A DNA stretch of 64,000 nt from Gordonia zhaorongruii. Its GTDB lineage: Bacteria; Actinomycetota; Actinomycetes; Mycobacteriales; Mycobacteriaceae. The stretch is from NCBI RefSeq assembly GCF_007559005.1, contig NZ_CP041763.1, forward strand, positions 62,001-126,000, in the 5' to 3' direction. Both the position numbers and the translations under genes were made by a program. The notes under the pieces were generated by a model that saw only the letters and a list, made by a program, of their open reading frames with translations, ran no database searches and had not been told where the DNA came from. This document shows positions 22,514 to 31,244 of the stretch, in pieces (position 1 is the stretch's first letter; each line of letters starts with the position of its first letter).

Positions 22514-23418
22514 GCGGTGCTCACGACCTCTCGGAACATCTCGGTCAGATCAGGGGTCTCGGCCACGAACGTGTGGACCGGCCCGGTGGCGAGCGCGGCC
22601 TTCAGCACATGCTGGTCGTCGTACGCGTCGTCCACATACAGCGTGGTGATAGCCGCGTAATCGCCGCGGACCACTCCGGGGAGGCCGTCCGCCCACCCGG
22701 CCGGTGCGTTCGGCGCGTCGATGCGGAGCCGCACACCGCCGCGGCTGCGGAGTTCGTCGACGGTGCCGAGGGCGCGCATCTGGCCGCGGTTGATGATGCC
22801 GACGCGGTCGCACAGTCGTTGCACCAGGTCGAGCTGGTGACTGGAGAAGACGACCGGCACGTTGTCGTCGGCCTTCTCCCGGATCACCTCGCTCATCACC
22901 TCCACTGCGACCGGATCGAGCCCGGAGAAGGGCTCGTCGAGGACGAGGAGGTCCGGGTCGAAGACGAGGGCCGCTGCGAGCTGCACCCGCTGCTGGTTTC
23001 CCAGCGACAGGTCGGCGACGTTATCGCCGACTCGGTCGTCGATGCCGAGGCGTTCGGTCCAGTAGGTCATGCGTTCGCGCGCTTGCGATTCCGGCAAGCC
23101 GTGGAGCCGGGCCAGGTAGACGAGCTGGTCGCCTACTCTCATCTTCGGGTAGAGGCCGCGCTCCTCGGGCATGTAGCCGACCCGGCGACGGATGTCCGCG
23201 TCCACCGGCCGCCCGTTGAAGGAGACCTCGCCGCCGTCCGCAGCGATGACACCGAGGATGATGCGCATCGTCGTCGACTTCCCGGCCCCGTTGGACCCGA
23301 CGAATCCGAAGACCTCGCCTGGACGGATGGTGAAGCTCACGTCGGTCAGCGCGACGATGTCGCCGAAGTTCTTGTTCAGCCCGAGGACTGCGAGGCCCTC
23401 TGCGGCGGGATCGGTCAT
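22510..23418 (-). CDS. ABC exporter ATPase (NatA-like)
   Basis: 302 aa nucleotide-binding subunit. Walker A is GSNGAGKSTTMRII (near 40), the Q-loop is in YMPEERGLYPKM, the signature is LSLGNQQRVQLA (LSxGN variant), Walker B is LLVLDEPFSGLDP, and the H-loop is SSHQLD. The N in place of G/Q after LSLG matches the NatA/YhaQ subgroup. A C-terminal DUF4162-like domain follows. It is first in the two-gene operon. Start ATG 23418. Confidence 0.9.
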   Translation of the reverse strand: MTDPAAEGLAVLGLNKNFGDIVALTDVSFTIRPGEVFGFVGSNGAGKSTTMRIILGVIAADGGEVSFNGRPVDADIRRRVGYMPEERGLYPKMRVGDQLVYLARLHGLPESQARERMTYWTERLGIDDRVGDNVADLSLGNQQRVQLAAALVFDPDLLVLDEPFSGLDPVAVEVMSEVIREKADDNVPVVFSSHQLDLVQRLCDRVGIINRGQMRALGTVDELRSRGGVRLRIDAPNAPAGWADGLPGVVRGDYAAITTLYVDDAYDDQHVLKAALATGPVHTFVAETPDLTEMFREVVSTA

Positions 23419-23472
23419 GCGCGCATCTGCTCCTGGGTGCTCGTGCAGGAAGTGACCTGGGTAAGGGCCTGC

Positions 23473-23507
23473 GGGTTCGGGTCGGTGGGGTCGGCTTGGG
23501 GGTCGGG
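23473..23507 (+). other. G-quadruplex-forming motif
   Basis: Five runs of three to five G separated by loops of 3, 5, 7 and 2 bases on the plus strand, 55-90 bases upstream of the exporter ATPase start and on its template strand. It fits the canonical G3+N1-7 rule. In GC-rich genomes such motifs also arise by chance. Confidence 0.45.
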
Positions 23508-23664
23508 CCTGCGTTCGGCAGCGATGGGGTTCGGCAGTGAGTCGAGTGCCTCACATTGCACACTAGATGTGAACTCGCCCTCTATCCGGCCTGGCGCTAA
23601 CAATCCCGCCTCTCTGAGCGACAGACTGGGTAACACAGCAGTCGGGTCTCGGGGAGGGGACAAA

Positions 23665-23811
23665 ATGCAGGCCGATCAACGACGACGCAGGTCGTTGTCG
23701 ACGTTCGTCCGGTTGTTCGCGGGTCGGCGACGTCCGCCGCAGGCGCTGTCTGCGCAGCGCGAACGCCTCGCAACCAGCGCCGAGGTCATGGCGCTCCGAC
23801 TCGGACGCTGA
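23665..23811 (+). CDS. Small basic protein, 48 aa, unknown
   Basis: An ORF of 48 codons with an excellent ribosome site (GGGAGGGGACAAA then ATG) that is hard to explain by chance. The product is strongly basic and Arg-rich, with an amphipathic central part (STFVRLFAG) and a C-terminal helix-like end; there are no cysteines. It lies 246 bases from the divergent ABC exporter start, and its last 26 bases overlap the tail of the convergent S4 gene. I do not recognise a family. It may be a nucleic-acid or ribosome-binding microprotein, but this is only inferred from charge. Confidence 0.5.
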   Translation: MQADQRRRRSLSTFVRLFAGRRRPPQALSAQRERLATSAEVMALRLGR

Positions 23812-24013
23812 TCCCGCCGATCTCCACGACGTCGCCCGCGGTCAGTTGAGCGCCGCGCCGCGTCTCGACCTCGCCGTTCACCGACACCAGACCGTCGCTG
23901 ATCACCATCTTCGCGTCCGCACCCGTATCGATGAGACTCGCCAGCTTCAGGAACTGTCCCAACCGGATGGAACCGTCCTGGATCTCGATTTCGTCCACGG
24001 GGACATTGTGCAC
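23786..24013 (-). CDS. S4-domain RNA-binding protein (YbcJ/YaaA type)
   Basis: 75 aa, essentially one S4 domain: IRLGQFLKLASLIDTGADAK, then ISDGLVSVNGEVETRRGAQL and a VVEIGG end. Small S4 proteins bind structured RNA, often on ribosomal particles. The start is GTG 24013. It diverges from the RraA gene with 89 bases between and overlaps the 48 aa gene tail to tail. Confidence 0.87.
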   Translation of the reverse strand: MHNVPVDEIEIQDGSIRLGQFLKLASLIDTGADAKMVISDGLVSVNGEVETRRGAQLTAGDVVEIGGISVRVGAP

Positions 24014-24102
24014 CGTGTCGGCGCGTCCGACCGATCCTCGCCGGCGTCAGCCCGGGCGCAGTGCCCGTTACGTGCGATTAGCCGACGGAATAGACTGCGT
24101 GC

Positions 24103-24591
24103 ATGACCTCGCTGAACTTCACTCCCACCGCAGACCTCGTCGATGAGATCGGTGCCGATGCGCGGAGTTGCGACACCCAGTTCACTCAGTACGGCGGCAA
24201 CCGCGAGTTCGTCGGAGTGGTCACGACGGTGCGCTGCTTCCAGGACAACGCGCTGCTCAAGTCGATCCTGTCCGAGCCGAACGAGGGCGGTGTGCTCGTC
24301 ATCGACGGCGACGCCTCGGTTCACACGGCACTCGTCGGCGACATCATCGCCGAACTGGGCCGATCCAACGGCTGGGTGGGCATCATCGCCAACGGCGCCA
24401 TCCGGGATGCCGCCCCGATCGGCGGCATGTCGATCGGGGTGAAGGCCCTTGGTACCAATCCGCGAAAGTCGAGCAAGACGGGCGCGGGCGAACGCGATGT
24501 TCCCGTCGAGCTCGGCGGTGTGACCTTCCAGCCAGGCGACCTCCTCTACTCCGACGACGACGGCATCGTCCTCGTCGAAGCCCGGTCGTGA
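24103..24591 (+). CDS. rraA: RraA-like protein (RNase E regulator / 4-hydroxy-4-methyl-2-oxoglutarate aldolase family)
   Basis: 162 aa. The RraA trimer fold is indicated by [21 protein letters not shown], the [14 protein letters not shown] block and the [19 protein letters not shown] segment. In E. coli RraA inhibits RNase E. In other bacteria the same fold, with the RDxxxI Asp and Arg, gives a divalent-metal HMG/oxaloacetate aldolase. Both roles are possible; here the aldolase residues (Arg and Asp of NGAIRD) are kept. It begins at ATG 24103. Confidence 0.9.
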   Translation: MTSLNFTPTADLVDEIGADARSCDTQFTQYGGNREFVGVVTTVRCFQDNALLKSILSEPNEGGVLVIDGDASVHTALVGDIIAELGRSNGWVGIIANGAIRDAAPIGGMSIGVKALGTNPRKSSKTGAGERDVPVELGGVTFQPGDLLYSDDDGIVLVEARS

Positions 24592-24671
24592 TCGGCTTCA
24601 TGTGATCACGGCCTGAAGCGTTCTCCCGACCAGCACCCCCGATCCGAACCCCGAGTCACCCAGGAGCAGCA

Positions 24672-26219
24672 ATGCCGAAACCGTCCCCCGCGTACTTCGA
24701 GCGACTCGCCGAACTCATCGCCTTCGACGCCGAACGACCCACCAAGCCGGTTCTGGAGGCGTTCAGCGGCGCTGAGATGGCGCAGATCCCCGTCGGCACC
24801 GCCGCCGACCTGGACATCGCGGTCGGCCGCGCACGCACGGCGCAGGTCGAGTGGGCCAAGCGCTCTGCGGCCGACCGGGCCAGGATCCTCGGTAAGTTCT
24901 CCGAACTGGTGCACGATGCATCCGACGAGTTGATGGACATCGCTCAGGCGGAGACCGGCAAGGCTCGGATCTACGCGCAGGAGGAGGTCATCGACGTCGC
25001 CCTCAGCGCGCGGTACTACGCGCAGCAGGGGCCGGGGATGCTCGCCGACCACAGCGTCGCGGGCATTCTCCCGGGCGCGACGGATGTGCGCGTCCGCTAC
25101 CAGCCGAAGGGCGTCGTCGGCGTCATCAGTCCGTGGAACTACCCGCTCACGCTGGCCGTCTCGGATGCCGTGCCCGCACTGATCGCGGGTAACGCGGTCG
25201 TCGTCAAGCCGGACAGCAACACCCCGTACTGCTGCCTCGCGCTCGCCGAACTCCTCTACAAGGCAGGGCTGCCGCGTGAGCTCTTCGCGGTCGTCCCCGG
25301 ACCGGGTTCCGTTGTCGGTCAGGCTATCGCGGCCCGCGCCGACTACCTGATGTTCACCGGTTCTTCGACCACCGGCGCGACACTCGCCGAGCAGGCGGGC
25401 CGTCGACTCATCGGCTTCTCGGCCGAGCTCGGCGGAAAGAACCCGATGATCGTCACCGACGGCGTCAATGTGGACGACGCGGTCGCAGGCGCGGCGCGTG
25501 CCTGCTACTCCAACTCGGGTCAGCTGTGCATCTCGATCGAGCGGATCTACGTCGAGCGCGGCGTCGCCGACGAGTTCACCCGGAAGTTCGGCGAGTTCGT
25601 CTCGAACATGACGGTCTCGTCGACCTACGACTACAACGCGGACATGGGTTCGCTGGCGTCCGCGCAGCAGGTGGAGGCCGTGCAGGAGCACCTCGACGAT
25701 GCGGTCGCCAAGGGCGCGACGGTCATCGCGGGTGGCCGTAAGCGCGCCGACCTCGGGCCGTTCTTCTTCGAGCCGACCGTCCTGACCGGTGTCACCGAGG
25801 CGATGCTGTGCCACAGCGATGAGACCTTCGGGCCACTCGTCTCGATCTATCCGGTCGACTCGGTGGATGAGGCGATCGAGCGCGCGAACGACACCGAGTA
25901 CGGGCTCAACGCCAGCGTGTTCGCCGGAAGCAGCGATCAGGCGCAGAAGATCGCCGAGCAGCTGCGCGCGGGAACCGTGAACATCAACGAGGGTTACGCG
26001 GCAGCGTGGGCGTCCACGGCGGCGCCGATGGGCGGCATGGGCATCTCCGGCGTGGGACGCAGGCACGGCCAGGAGGGGCTGCTCAAGTACTGCGAGTCGC
26101 AGACCATCGCCGCGCAGCGGTTGATCGGGCTCGGCGGCATCAAGGGCGTTCCGCAGAGCGTCTTCCTGAAGGCCGTTCCGATCCTGATGCGCTCGCTGAA
26201 GTACCTGCCCGGCCGCTAG
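24672..26219 (+). CDS. gabD2: Succinate-semialdehyde dehydrogenase (NADP+)
   Basis: 515 aa aldehyde dehydrogenase of the GabD2 group. It oxidises succinic semialdehyde to succinate in the bypass used by mycobacteria that lack a classical 2-oxoglutarate dehydrogenase flux. Cofactor-site motifs are SPWNYPLTL and the GSSTTGATLAEQAG segment, the general-base Glu is in FSAELGGKNPM, and the nucleophile Cys in NSGQLCISIER. The C-terminal extension of about 30 residues after QTIAAQRL is typical of this subgroup. ATG 24672 has AGGAGCAG upstream. It is convergent with the secreted-protein gene, 4 bases away. Confidence 0.9.
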   Translation: MPKPSPAYFERLAELIAFDAERPTKPVLEAFSGAEMAQIPVGTAADLDIAVGRARTAQVEWAKRSAADRARILGKFSELVHDASDELMDIAQAETGKARIYAQEEVIDVALSARYYAQQGPGMLADHSVAGILPGATDVRVRYQPKGVVGVISPWNYPLTLAVSDAVPALIAGNAVVVKPDSNTPYCCLALAELLYKAGLPRELFAVVPGPGSVVGQAIAARADYLMFTGSSTTGATLAEQAGRRLIGFSAELGGKNPMIVTDGVNVDDAVAGAARACYSNSGQLCISIERIYVERGVADEFTRKFGEFVSNMTVSSTYDYNADMGSLASAQQVEAVQEHLDDAVAKGATVIAGGRKRADLGPFFFEPTVLTGVTEAMLCHSDETFGPLVSIYPVDSVDEAIERANDTEYGLNASVFAGSSDQAQKIAEQLRAGTVNINEGYAAAWASTAAPMGGMGISGVGRRHGQEGLLKYCESQTIAAQRLIGLGGIKGVPQSVFLKAVPILMRSLKYLPGR

Positions 26220-26222
26220 CCG

Positions 26223-26795
26223 CTACTTCGGAACCAGCAGGGCGGCGGCCCCGGGGACCAGGTTGATCCGCATCGGCGGCCGCTGCCACTGGGTGCGCAT
26301 CACCGAGACCGTCGCCACGACCGGACCGCCGCCGGTGACCACGCTCCTCGACGTGGGCAGGGTCTCCGGGAACTGGGCGGCTTCGTCGTGACCGATCGTC
26401 CCCGGCTTGTACATCGGACGCTTCCAGTGCCGGAGATCGACCGTCCCGGACCGTCCGTTCCGCAGATTGCGCCATGCCACCGATACGAAGCGGTAGCCGT
26501 ACTGGAGGTCCCACGGCTTCACGTTCTCGACCCGGAACGTGACCGCTGCAGGCGGGGCTGGGAGCTGCATGGTGCGCAACGACGGCCACGCGGTGACGTG
26601 GGTCTGCTGGAAAGACCCGCCTGCGACTCCGCCGGGACCGGCTTCGATTCCGCCGATCGACGGGATGTGGAAGTCGAGCACGGGCAGGGTGCGGATCGGT
26701 GCGGCTCGAGCGACCGACGGTGCCACCGCCGGGACCATCGCCGCTGCGAGGGCCGCCGCCAGCACGGTGCGAGTTCGGGAGAGCTTCACGGTCAT
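26223..26795 (-). CDS. Secreted protein of unknown function
   Basis: 190 aa with a clear Sec signal: basic MTVKLSRTRT, then an Ala-rich core, and a probable cleavage after VARA (near residue 31). The mature part is rich in Pro, Trp and Arg, has no cysteines, and shows beta-type alternation; I recognise no domain. The ATG at 26795 has AAGGAG 5 bases upstream, better than in-frame starts farther up to 26888. It is monocistronic and convergent with gabD2. The next gene on the strand also encodes a secreted protein (cutinase). Confidence 0.8.
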   Translation of the reverse strand: MTVKLSRTRTVLAAALAAAMVPAVAPSVARAAPIRTLPVLDFHIPSIGGIEAGPGGVAGGSFQQTHVTAWPSLRTMQLPAPPAAVTFRVENVKPWDLQYGYRFVSVAWRNLRNGRSGTVDLRHWKRPMYKPGTIGHDEAAQFPETLPTSRSVVTGGGPVVATVSVMRTQWQRPPMRINLVPGAAALLVPK

Positions 26796-27022
26796 CACTC
26801 CTTCGTGCGTCTTCCCGCACGTCTGTCGACGGTTGCCATCGTGCACCGATGAGACGGTGCTGATGTGATTATCGACACAGAGCGGCATCGCGTTAGCCGT
26901 CGCGATGACGAGCTGACGCAGCTGCTCTGCTGCATTGGAGGATCAGGTGCCCGGAGAGTCGACGCCCATAGCGCCGGATATGAGCCGAGAAGCCGTTGGC
27001 CCAGACTCAGACGGGTCGCGAC

Positions 27023-27745
27023 TCAGACGTGGCGCGCCACGTAGCGCGCCGCGCTGTCCGTCATGCCGTTCACCGGGTACAACAGGTGCTGTGCGTTCGG
27101 CTGGGCGAGCGACGCGCCGTTGCAGATGTTGTCGCCCTGGGCGCAGTAGTCAGTCGTCTTCCCGCGGTACGCCTTGCCGATCTCGACGCTCGGGGCGCCA
27201 CCCTGACGGAGGAAGCGATCCGACGGCGGTCCGAACAGGACGACGGCCGAGACGTGCTCGGAGATCGAGTCGGGGAGCGGTGTGGGGAGGTAGGAGCGGT
27301 ACTCCGAGTACTTGGCCGGGACCGTGTACTCGTCGGCGAGCGTGTACTCGGTCAGCGCGGCGCCCTGCGAGTACCCGCCGAGCACGATGTCGGTGTCAGG
27401 GCAGGCGGCCGCGATCTGCTTGGTGCGGGCCTGCTGGTCCTTGACGCCCTGGACGAACTGCTGAGCGAAAGCCAGTTCGTTCCGGAAGTTGGCTGCGGCC
27501 CGGTAGTCGACGGCCTCGACGCGGACGGACTTGCCGCGGAGAGTGTTGCGGAGCGACTGCTCGAAGGCGATGCCGGTGAGTCCGAGGGGCGGCGCCGTCT
27601 CGACCGTGCCCCGCGCGAACAGCACGTGCACGTCCGCGCACCCGGGGGCGGCAGAGGCAGGAGCCGGGCTGACCGCCGTGAGGCCACCGATGACGGCTAC
27701 AGCACATGACACGGAGACCAGCAATCGCTTCAGCACGCTCATCAT
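27023..27745 (-). CDS. Secreted cutinase-family esterase
   Basis: 240 aa. Signal peptide cleaved after APASA (near 32). The mature protein begins with a Cys (GCADVHVLFARGT), has the nucleophile in GGYSQGAAL, and the Asp/His pair in the C-terminal region containing YCAQGDNICNGASLAQ and AQHLLYP. The cysteines pair as in Mycobacterium Culp proteins. These enzymes hydrolyse ester lipids and cell-envelope substrates outside the cell. There is no recognisable Shine-Dalgarno before ATG 27745 (ATG 27742 follows directly), so a leaderless or weakly initiated mRNA is possible. A strong hairpin separates it from the next upstream gene. Confidence 0.92.
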   Translation of the reverse strand: MMSVLKRLLVSVSCAVAVIGGLTAVSPAPASAAPGCADVHVLFARGTVETAPPLGLTGIAFEQSLRNTLRGKSVRVEAVDYRAAANFRNELAFAQQFVQGVKDQQARTKQIAAACPDTDIVLGGYSQGAALTEYTLADEYTVPAKYSEYRSYLPTPLPDSISEHVSAVVLFGPPSDRFLRQGGAPSVEIGKAYRGKTTDYCAQGDNICNGASLAQPNAQHLLYPVNGMTDSAARYVARHV

Positions 27746-27752
27746 CTTAGAC

Positions 27753-27802
27753 GCAACAACGCCGATCGTGCCCGTTGCGGGCGCGATCGGCGTCGTGTTG
27801 TG
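27753..27802. terminator. Strong hairpin terminator upstream of the cutinase gene
   Basis: Arms CGCCGATCGTGCCCG (27760-27774) and CGGGCGCGATCGGCG (27778-27792), one mismatch in 15 pairs, with a 3-base loop and weaker outer pairing. It follows the stop of the coiled-coil gene on the minus strand. Confidence 0.75.
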
Positions 27803-27822
27803 CACGAAAAGCTGTGCGGTGC

Positions 27823-28545
27823 TCAGTTCCCGTCCGGATGGACGTTGAGCCGAGCGAGCAGGTCGTTGTCGATCGCCGAGAGCTCGTTGTCGATCGCACG
27901 CTGGGCGGACTTGCGCTGCGACGGCGGCATCGTGTCGGCCGCGTCCGCAGCGATCTGCAGGTTGTCCAGGCGACTCGACATGGCGTCGACGAATGCGCGT
28001 CCCTCACCGGTCTGCTCGGCGTCGCCGACTCGGGCAGCGGAGTTGCGGGCGGTGGCGATCCGGGCGCGCAGCGATGCGCTCGGTCCGCCGTACTGGTTGA
28101 GCACAGAAGCGGGGACACCTGCACGCTTCGCCTTGACCTCGGTGAACTGCGCGCGAGCGGCGACTGCGCCGCGGTACGCGATGGGCACGGCGACCGGCGC
28201 GACCATTCGGCCGACGGTCAGGTAGCGCTTCATCTTGGCCGGCGTGAACATGGCGGCCTCGGCGGCCTGCTTGGTCTGCTCGGCGGCCGCCTTCGCGTCG
28301 GCCTCGGCGACCTTCTGCTGTGCCTTGGCTGAGGCCTTGGCGTTCTTGCGCGAGGTCTTGTTGGCCGCCTTGTCTCGCTTCTCCGCCGCGCGGAGCTCCT
28401 TCTTGCGGACCTTCTGCTCCTGTGCGGACTCGGCCTTCGCCTTGGCCTTGGCGCTCACCTTGATCGCCTTGTGCTCGGCCTTGCGGATCTTCTTCTCCGC
28501 CTTGCGACCGTTCAGCTTGGCGTTCGCAAACGACAGCACTCCCAT
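27823..28545 (-). CDS. Ala/Lys-rich coiled-coil protein (DUF6474-like)
   Basis: 240 aa. Residues about 10-100 are an uninterrupted Ala/Lys/Glu helix with heptad-like charge, predicted as a long coiled coil. Then comes a short hydrophobic stretch (GRMVAPVAVPIAYRGAVAA, near 112-130) that could touch or cross the membrane, and a helical C-terminal domain (ARIATARNSAARVGD onward) ending in a polar tail. This layout matches small actinobacterial proteins annotated DUF6474; that match is from memory of the pattern only. Function unknown. The ATG at 28545 is divergent from the nuclease-like gene with 129 bases between. Confidence 0.8.
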   Translation of the reverse strand: MGVLSFANAKLNGRKAEKKIRKAEHKAIKVSAKAKAKAESAQEQKVRKKELRAAEKRDKAANKTSRKNAKASAKAQQKVAEADAKAAAEQTKQAAEAAMFTPAKMKRYLTVGRMVAPVAVPIAYRGAVAARAQFTEVKAKRAGVPASVLNQYGGPSASLRARIATARNSAARVGDAEQTGEGRAFVDAMSSRLDNLQIAADAADTMPPSQRKSAQRAIDNELSAIDNDLLARLNVHPDGN

Positions 28546-28674
28546 GTCGGCCTCTCCGTCGGAATATCGACACCTGCAAATGACTGTCTCCAGCTTTGCA
28601 TAGTCTCGTGGGGTAGTGAATCACTCGGTCCGGCGTGGACCGATCATGTTCAAGCTAGAGGAGTGGGGAAGCCG

Positions 28675-30330
28675 GTGGGGAGTTCTGCGGTTCTGGGTGC
28701 GCGGAACCTCACGGGGTGCGAGCACCGGCTCGCGCTCGATTTCACGGTGCAGGGCGACGCTGCGGCGTCGGACGTGTCGCCCGAGGCGCGACGGCGGATC
28801 GAGGCCGCGCAGCTGCACCGCGACGAGGTCATCGCCCTGCTGCACGGCCTGCAGAGCGACAAGGATCCGTCGACGATCGTCACCGTCGACGACGGCGATC
28901 ATCGGAGCCGGGTCGCTGAGACGCGTGCCGCAGTGGAATCCGGGGCCGAGTGGATCTTCCGGGCCGCACTACCGACGGATCGTGTTCGCGGGCGGCGCGG
29001 ACACGCGGAGGCTCTGGTCCGGGTCGGCGGCGGATACCTGCCGATCATCATCGTGAATCATCGGGTCAGCACCCCGTCGAACCCGAAGCGGCCCACTGAC
29101 GCCCCGCCTCCGTCGTTGCTCACCAGCCCGCTGTGGGACTGGCGACCCGAGCTGGATGCGACGCGTTCGGTCCGGTCGCAGCGGCGCGACCTGATGCGAC
29201 TGGCGCAGGTGGCTGCGATGCTGGCCGACCTTGGATGGGCGCCTGCCGCCGATCCTGAACGGGCGCACGAGGTCTGGGGTGGGATCATCGGACTGGACGC
29301 CGACTGCATCGTCGCGGCCTGCCTTACCGACGTGCTCGCGGAGTACGAGCAGATCTTCGCCCGGAGACAGGCGATCGTCGACGGGACGATCACCACTGAA
29401 CCGCGCCGGATCGGCGAATGCCGCAGCTGCCAGTGGTGGCCCCGCTGCGAGCAGGAGCTCGTCGAACGCCGCGACGTGAGTCTGGTGGTGGGAGGCAGCC
29501 AGACCCTGGTGCTGCGCGCGGCGGGAATCGCCACGGTCGACGCGCTGGCCGACTACCGCGGCGCCCCTCCGGAGGACTGGCCGGGCGCGGCTCAGTTCGG
29601 TGACGCGATCATCTCCGCGCGTTGCTGGGTGGACGGGATTCCGCTGGTCCGTCGCGTGTCGCGACCCACCGTGCAACGGGCCGACATCGAGGTCGACATC
29701 GACATGGAGAGCTACTCCGAGCGCGGTGCCTACATGTGGGGGACCCTGCTCACCGATACGACGGATCCGGACCGTCCGGTGCGGTACCGGCCGTTCGTCA
29801 CCTGGGATCCGCTGCCGACTCAGGACGAGGGCAGATCGTTCGCCGAGTTCTGGGCGTGGCTGACCGCCGAGCGCGAGGCGGCGCATTCGGCGGGTAAGAC
29901 CTTCGCCGCGTACTGCTATTCGCAGCAGGCCGAGAACCGGTGGCTGCGTGGCAGTGCCGACCGCTTTCACCCGGATGTGCCGGGGGTGCCCGCACGCGCC
30001 GAGGTCGACGCCTTCATCGGGTCAGGCGAGTGGGTGGACATCTTCGAGGCGGTGGGACGCAACTTCGTCTGCCCGCGCGGAAAGGGACTCAAACGAGTGG
30101 CGCCCGTCGCCGGCTTCCACTGGCGTGACGACGAAGCCGGCGGCGAGGCGTCGATGGAGTGGTACTCGGCCGCTGTCGGACTCGACGGTGGACCGACCGA
30201 CGAATCCCAACGCGAGCGCCTGTGCGTCTACAACGAAGACGACGTTCGGGCGACCAAGGCGCTGCGCGAGTGGATCTCGTCGGATGCCGTGCTGGAACTG
30301 CCACTCGCCCAGGAGATGCTGGGCGAGTAG
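28675..30330 (+). CDS. TM0106-family RecB-like putative nuclease
   Basis: About 551 aa. The N-terminal half is RecB-like. Near residue 248 it carries a Cys cluster (ECRSCQWWPRCEQ) of the type that could hold a metal or Fe-S centre. A helix-hairpin-helix-like segment (LRAAGIATVDALADY) follows. The C-terminal half is an RNase H-fold DEDD exonuclease-like domain, with the acidic pair in DIDMES and the terminal YNEDDVRAT. This is the layout of the TM0106 family, thought to process nucleic acids, target unknown. The start is uncertain: GTG 28675 is chosen, and GTG 28663 is possible. A hairpin spans the stop codon. Confidence 0.82.
   Translation: MGSSAVLGARNLTGCEHRLALDFTVQGDAAASDVSPEARRRIEAAQLHRDEVIALLHGLQSDKDPSTIVTVDDGDHRSRVAETRAAVESGAEWIFRAALPTDRVRGRRGHAEALVRVGGGYLPIIIVNHRVSTPSNPKRPTDAPPPSLLTSPLWDWRPELDATRSVRSQRRDLMRLAQVAAMLADLGWAPAADPERAHEVWGGIIGLDADCIVAACLTDVLAEYEQIFARRQAIVDGTITTEPRRIGECRSCQWWPRCEQELVERRDVSLVVGGSQTLVLRAAGIATVDALADYRGAPPEDWPGAAQFGDAIISARCWVDGIPLVRRVSRPTVQRADIEVDIDMESYSERGAYMWGTLLTDTTDPDRPVRYRPFVTWDPLPTQDEGRSFAEFWAWLTAEREAAHSAGKTFAAYCYSQQAENRWLRGSADRFHPDVPGVPARAEVDAFIGSGEWVDIFEAVGRNFVCPRGKGLKRVAPVAGFHWRDDEAGGEASMEWYSAAVGLDGGPTDESQRERLCVYNEDDVRATKALREWISSDAVLELPLAQEMLGE
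30303..30328. terminator. Hairpin over the nuclease stop codon
   Basis: Perfect 9 bp arms ACTCGCCCA (30303-30311) and TGGGCGAGT (30320-30328) with an 8-base loop. It includes the last codons of the nuclease gene and lies just beyond the stop of the convergent SDR gene, so it can serve both. Confidence 0.55.
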
Positions 30331-30343
30331 CAGGCCGGCTGGA

Positions 30344-31105
30344 TCAGCGCGGCGCCATCCGCAGCGCGCCGTCCATGCGGAAGGTCTCACCGTTCAGGTA
30401 GTCGTGGCTCACGATGAACGCGGCCAGATCGGCGTACTCGGACGGCTCGCCGAGACGCTGCGGGAACGGGATCCCCGATTCGAGGGTCTTCTTGAACTCA
30501 TCGGTGACGCCCGCGAGCATCGGCGTGTTGATGGTTCCCGGCGCGATCGTGTTGACGCGGATTCCCGCACGGGCCAGGTCGCGTGCCGCCGAGATGGTCA
30601 TCGCATGGACGCCGCCCTTCGAGGCGGTGTAGGCGATCTGACCGATCTGTCCCTCGAATGCGGCGACCGATGCGGTGTTGATGATCGCACCGCGGGCGTT
30701 GTCGTCGTTGACCGCGGACTCGGTCTGAATCCGGTTGGCGGCCAAGCGCATCACGTTGAACGTGCCCACCAGGTTGATCTCGATGACCTTGCGGAACAGT
30801 TCCAGATCGTGCGGGCCCTCCTTGCCGAGGATGCGCGACGCCCAGCCGACGCCCGCGCAGTTGACGGCGACGCGAAGCGGGAGACCCGATTCGGCGATCG
30901 TGTCGATGACCGCCTGAACCTCGGTCTCGCTGGTGACGTCGGCAGCGACGAGATGGACTCCGTCCACCTTGTCGGCCTTGTCGATCGACGGCTGCAGATC
31001 GATGCCGAAGACCGTTGCACCTTCGCCGGCGAAACGCTTGGCGGTTGCCGCACCGAGTCCGGAGGCGGCGCCGGTGACGATGACGGCGGTACCGGTGACG
31101 TCCAT
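30344..31105 (-). CDS. SDR family 3-hydroxyacyl-CoA dehydrogenase (type II, HSD17B10-like)
   Basis: 253 aa short-chain dehydrogenase. The NAD site is VTGAASGLGAAT (near 11), followed by an NCAGVG motif. The catalytic Ser is in INTASVAAFEG and Tyr/Lys in AYTASKGGVHAM. The inserted GKEGPHDLELFRKVIEINL region and the ending GETFRMDGALRM match the type II 3-hydroxyacyl-CoA/2-methyl-3-hydroxybutyryl-CoA dehydrogenase group, which acts in isoleucine and branched-chain fatty-acid breakdown. The exact substrate is inferred. Start ATG 31105. Confidence 0.88.
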   Translation of the reverse strand: MDVTGTAVIVTGAASGLGAATAKRFAGEGATVFGIDLQPSIDKADKVDGVHLVAADVTSETEVQAVIDTIAESGLPLRVAVNCAGVGWASRILGKEGPHDLELFRKVIEINLVGTFNVMRLAANRIQTESAVNDDNARGAIINTASVAAFEGQIGQIAYTASKGGVHAMTISAARDLARAGIRVNTIAPGTINTPMLAGVTDEFKKTLESGIPFPQRLGEPSEYADLAAFIVSHDYLNGETFRMDGALRMAPR

Positions 31106-31244
31106 GAGGTGAGTCCTTCCAGAAGACGAGCCCGTGAGGGCCGAACGGTCGTGACTTTAACGGAGACGATGATTCCGTGTGACAGCTGCGGCGTCCGTCA
31201 TGCAGTCCGTTCTGGGGTGCGGGGCGGGGATGCGGCCGAAACCC

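Noticed and set aside
22486..23811. 441-codon plus-strand frame
   Set aside because: Only its last 48 codons have a ribosome site; the rest is antisense to the ABC exporter genes.
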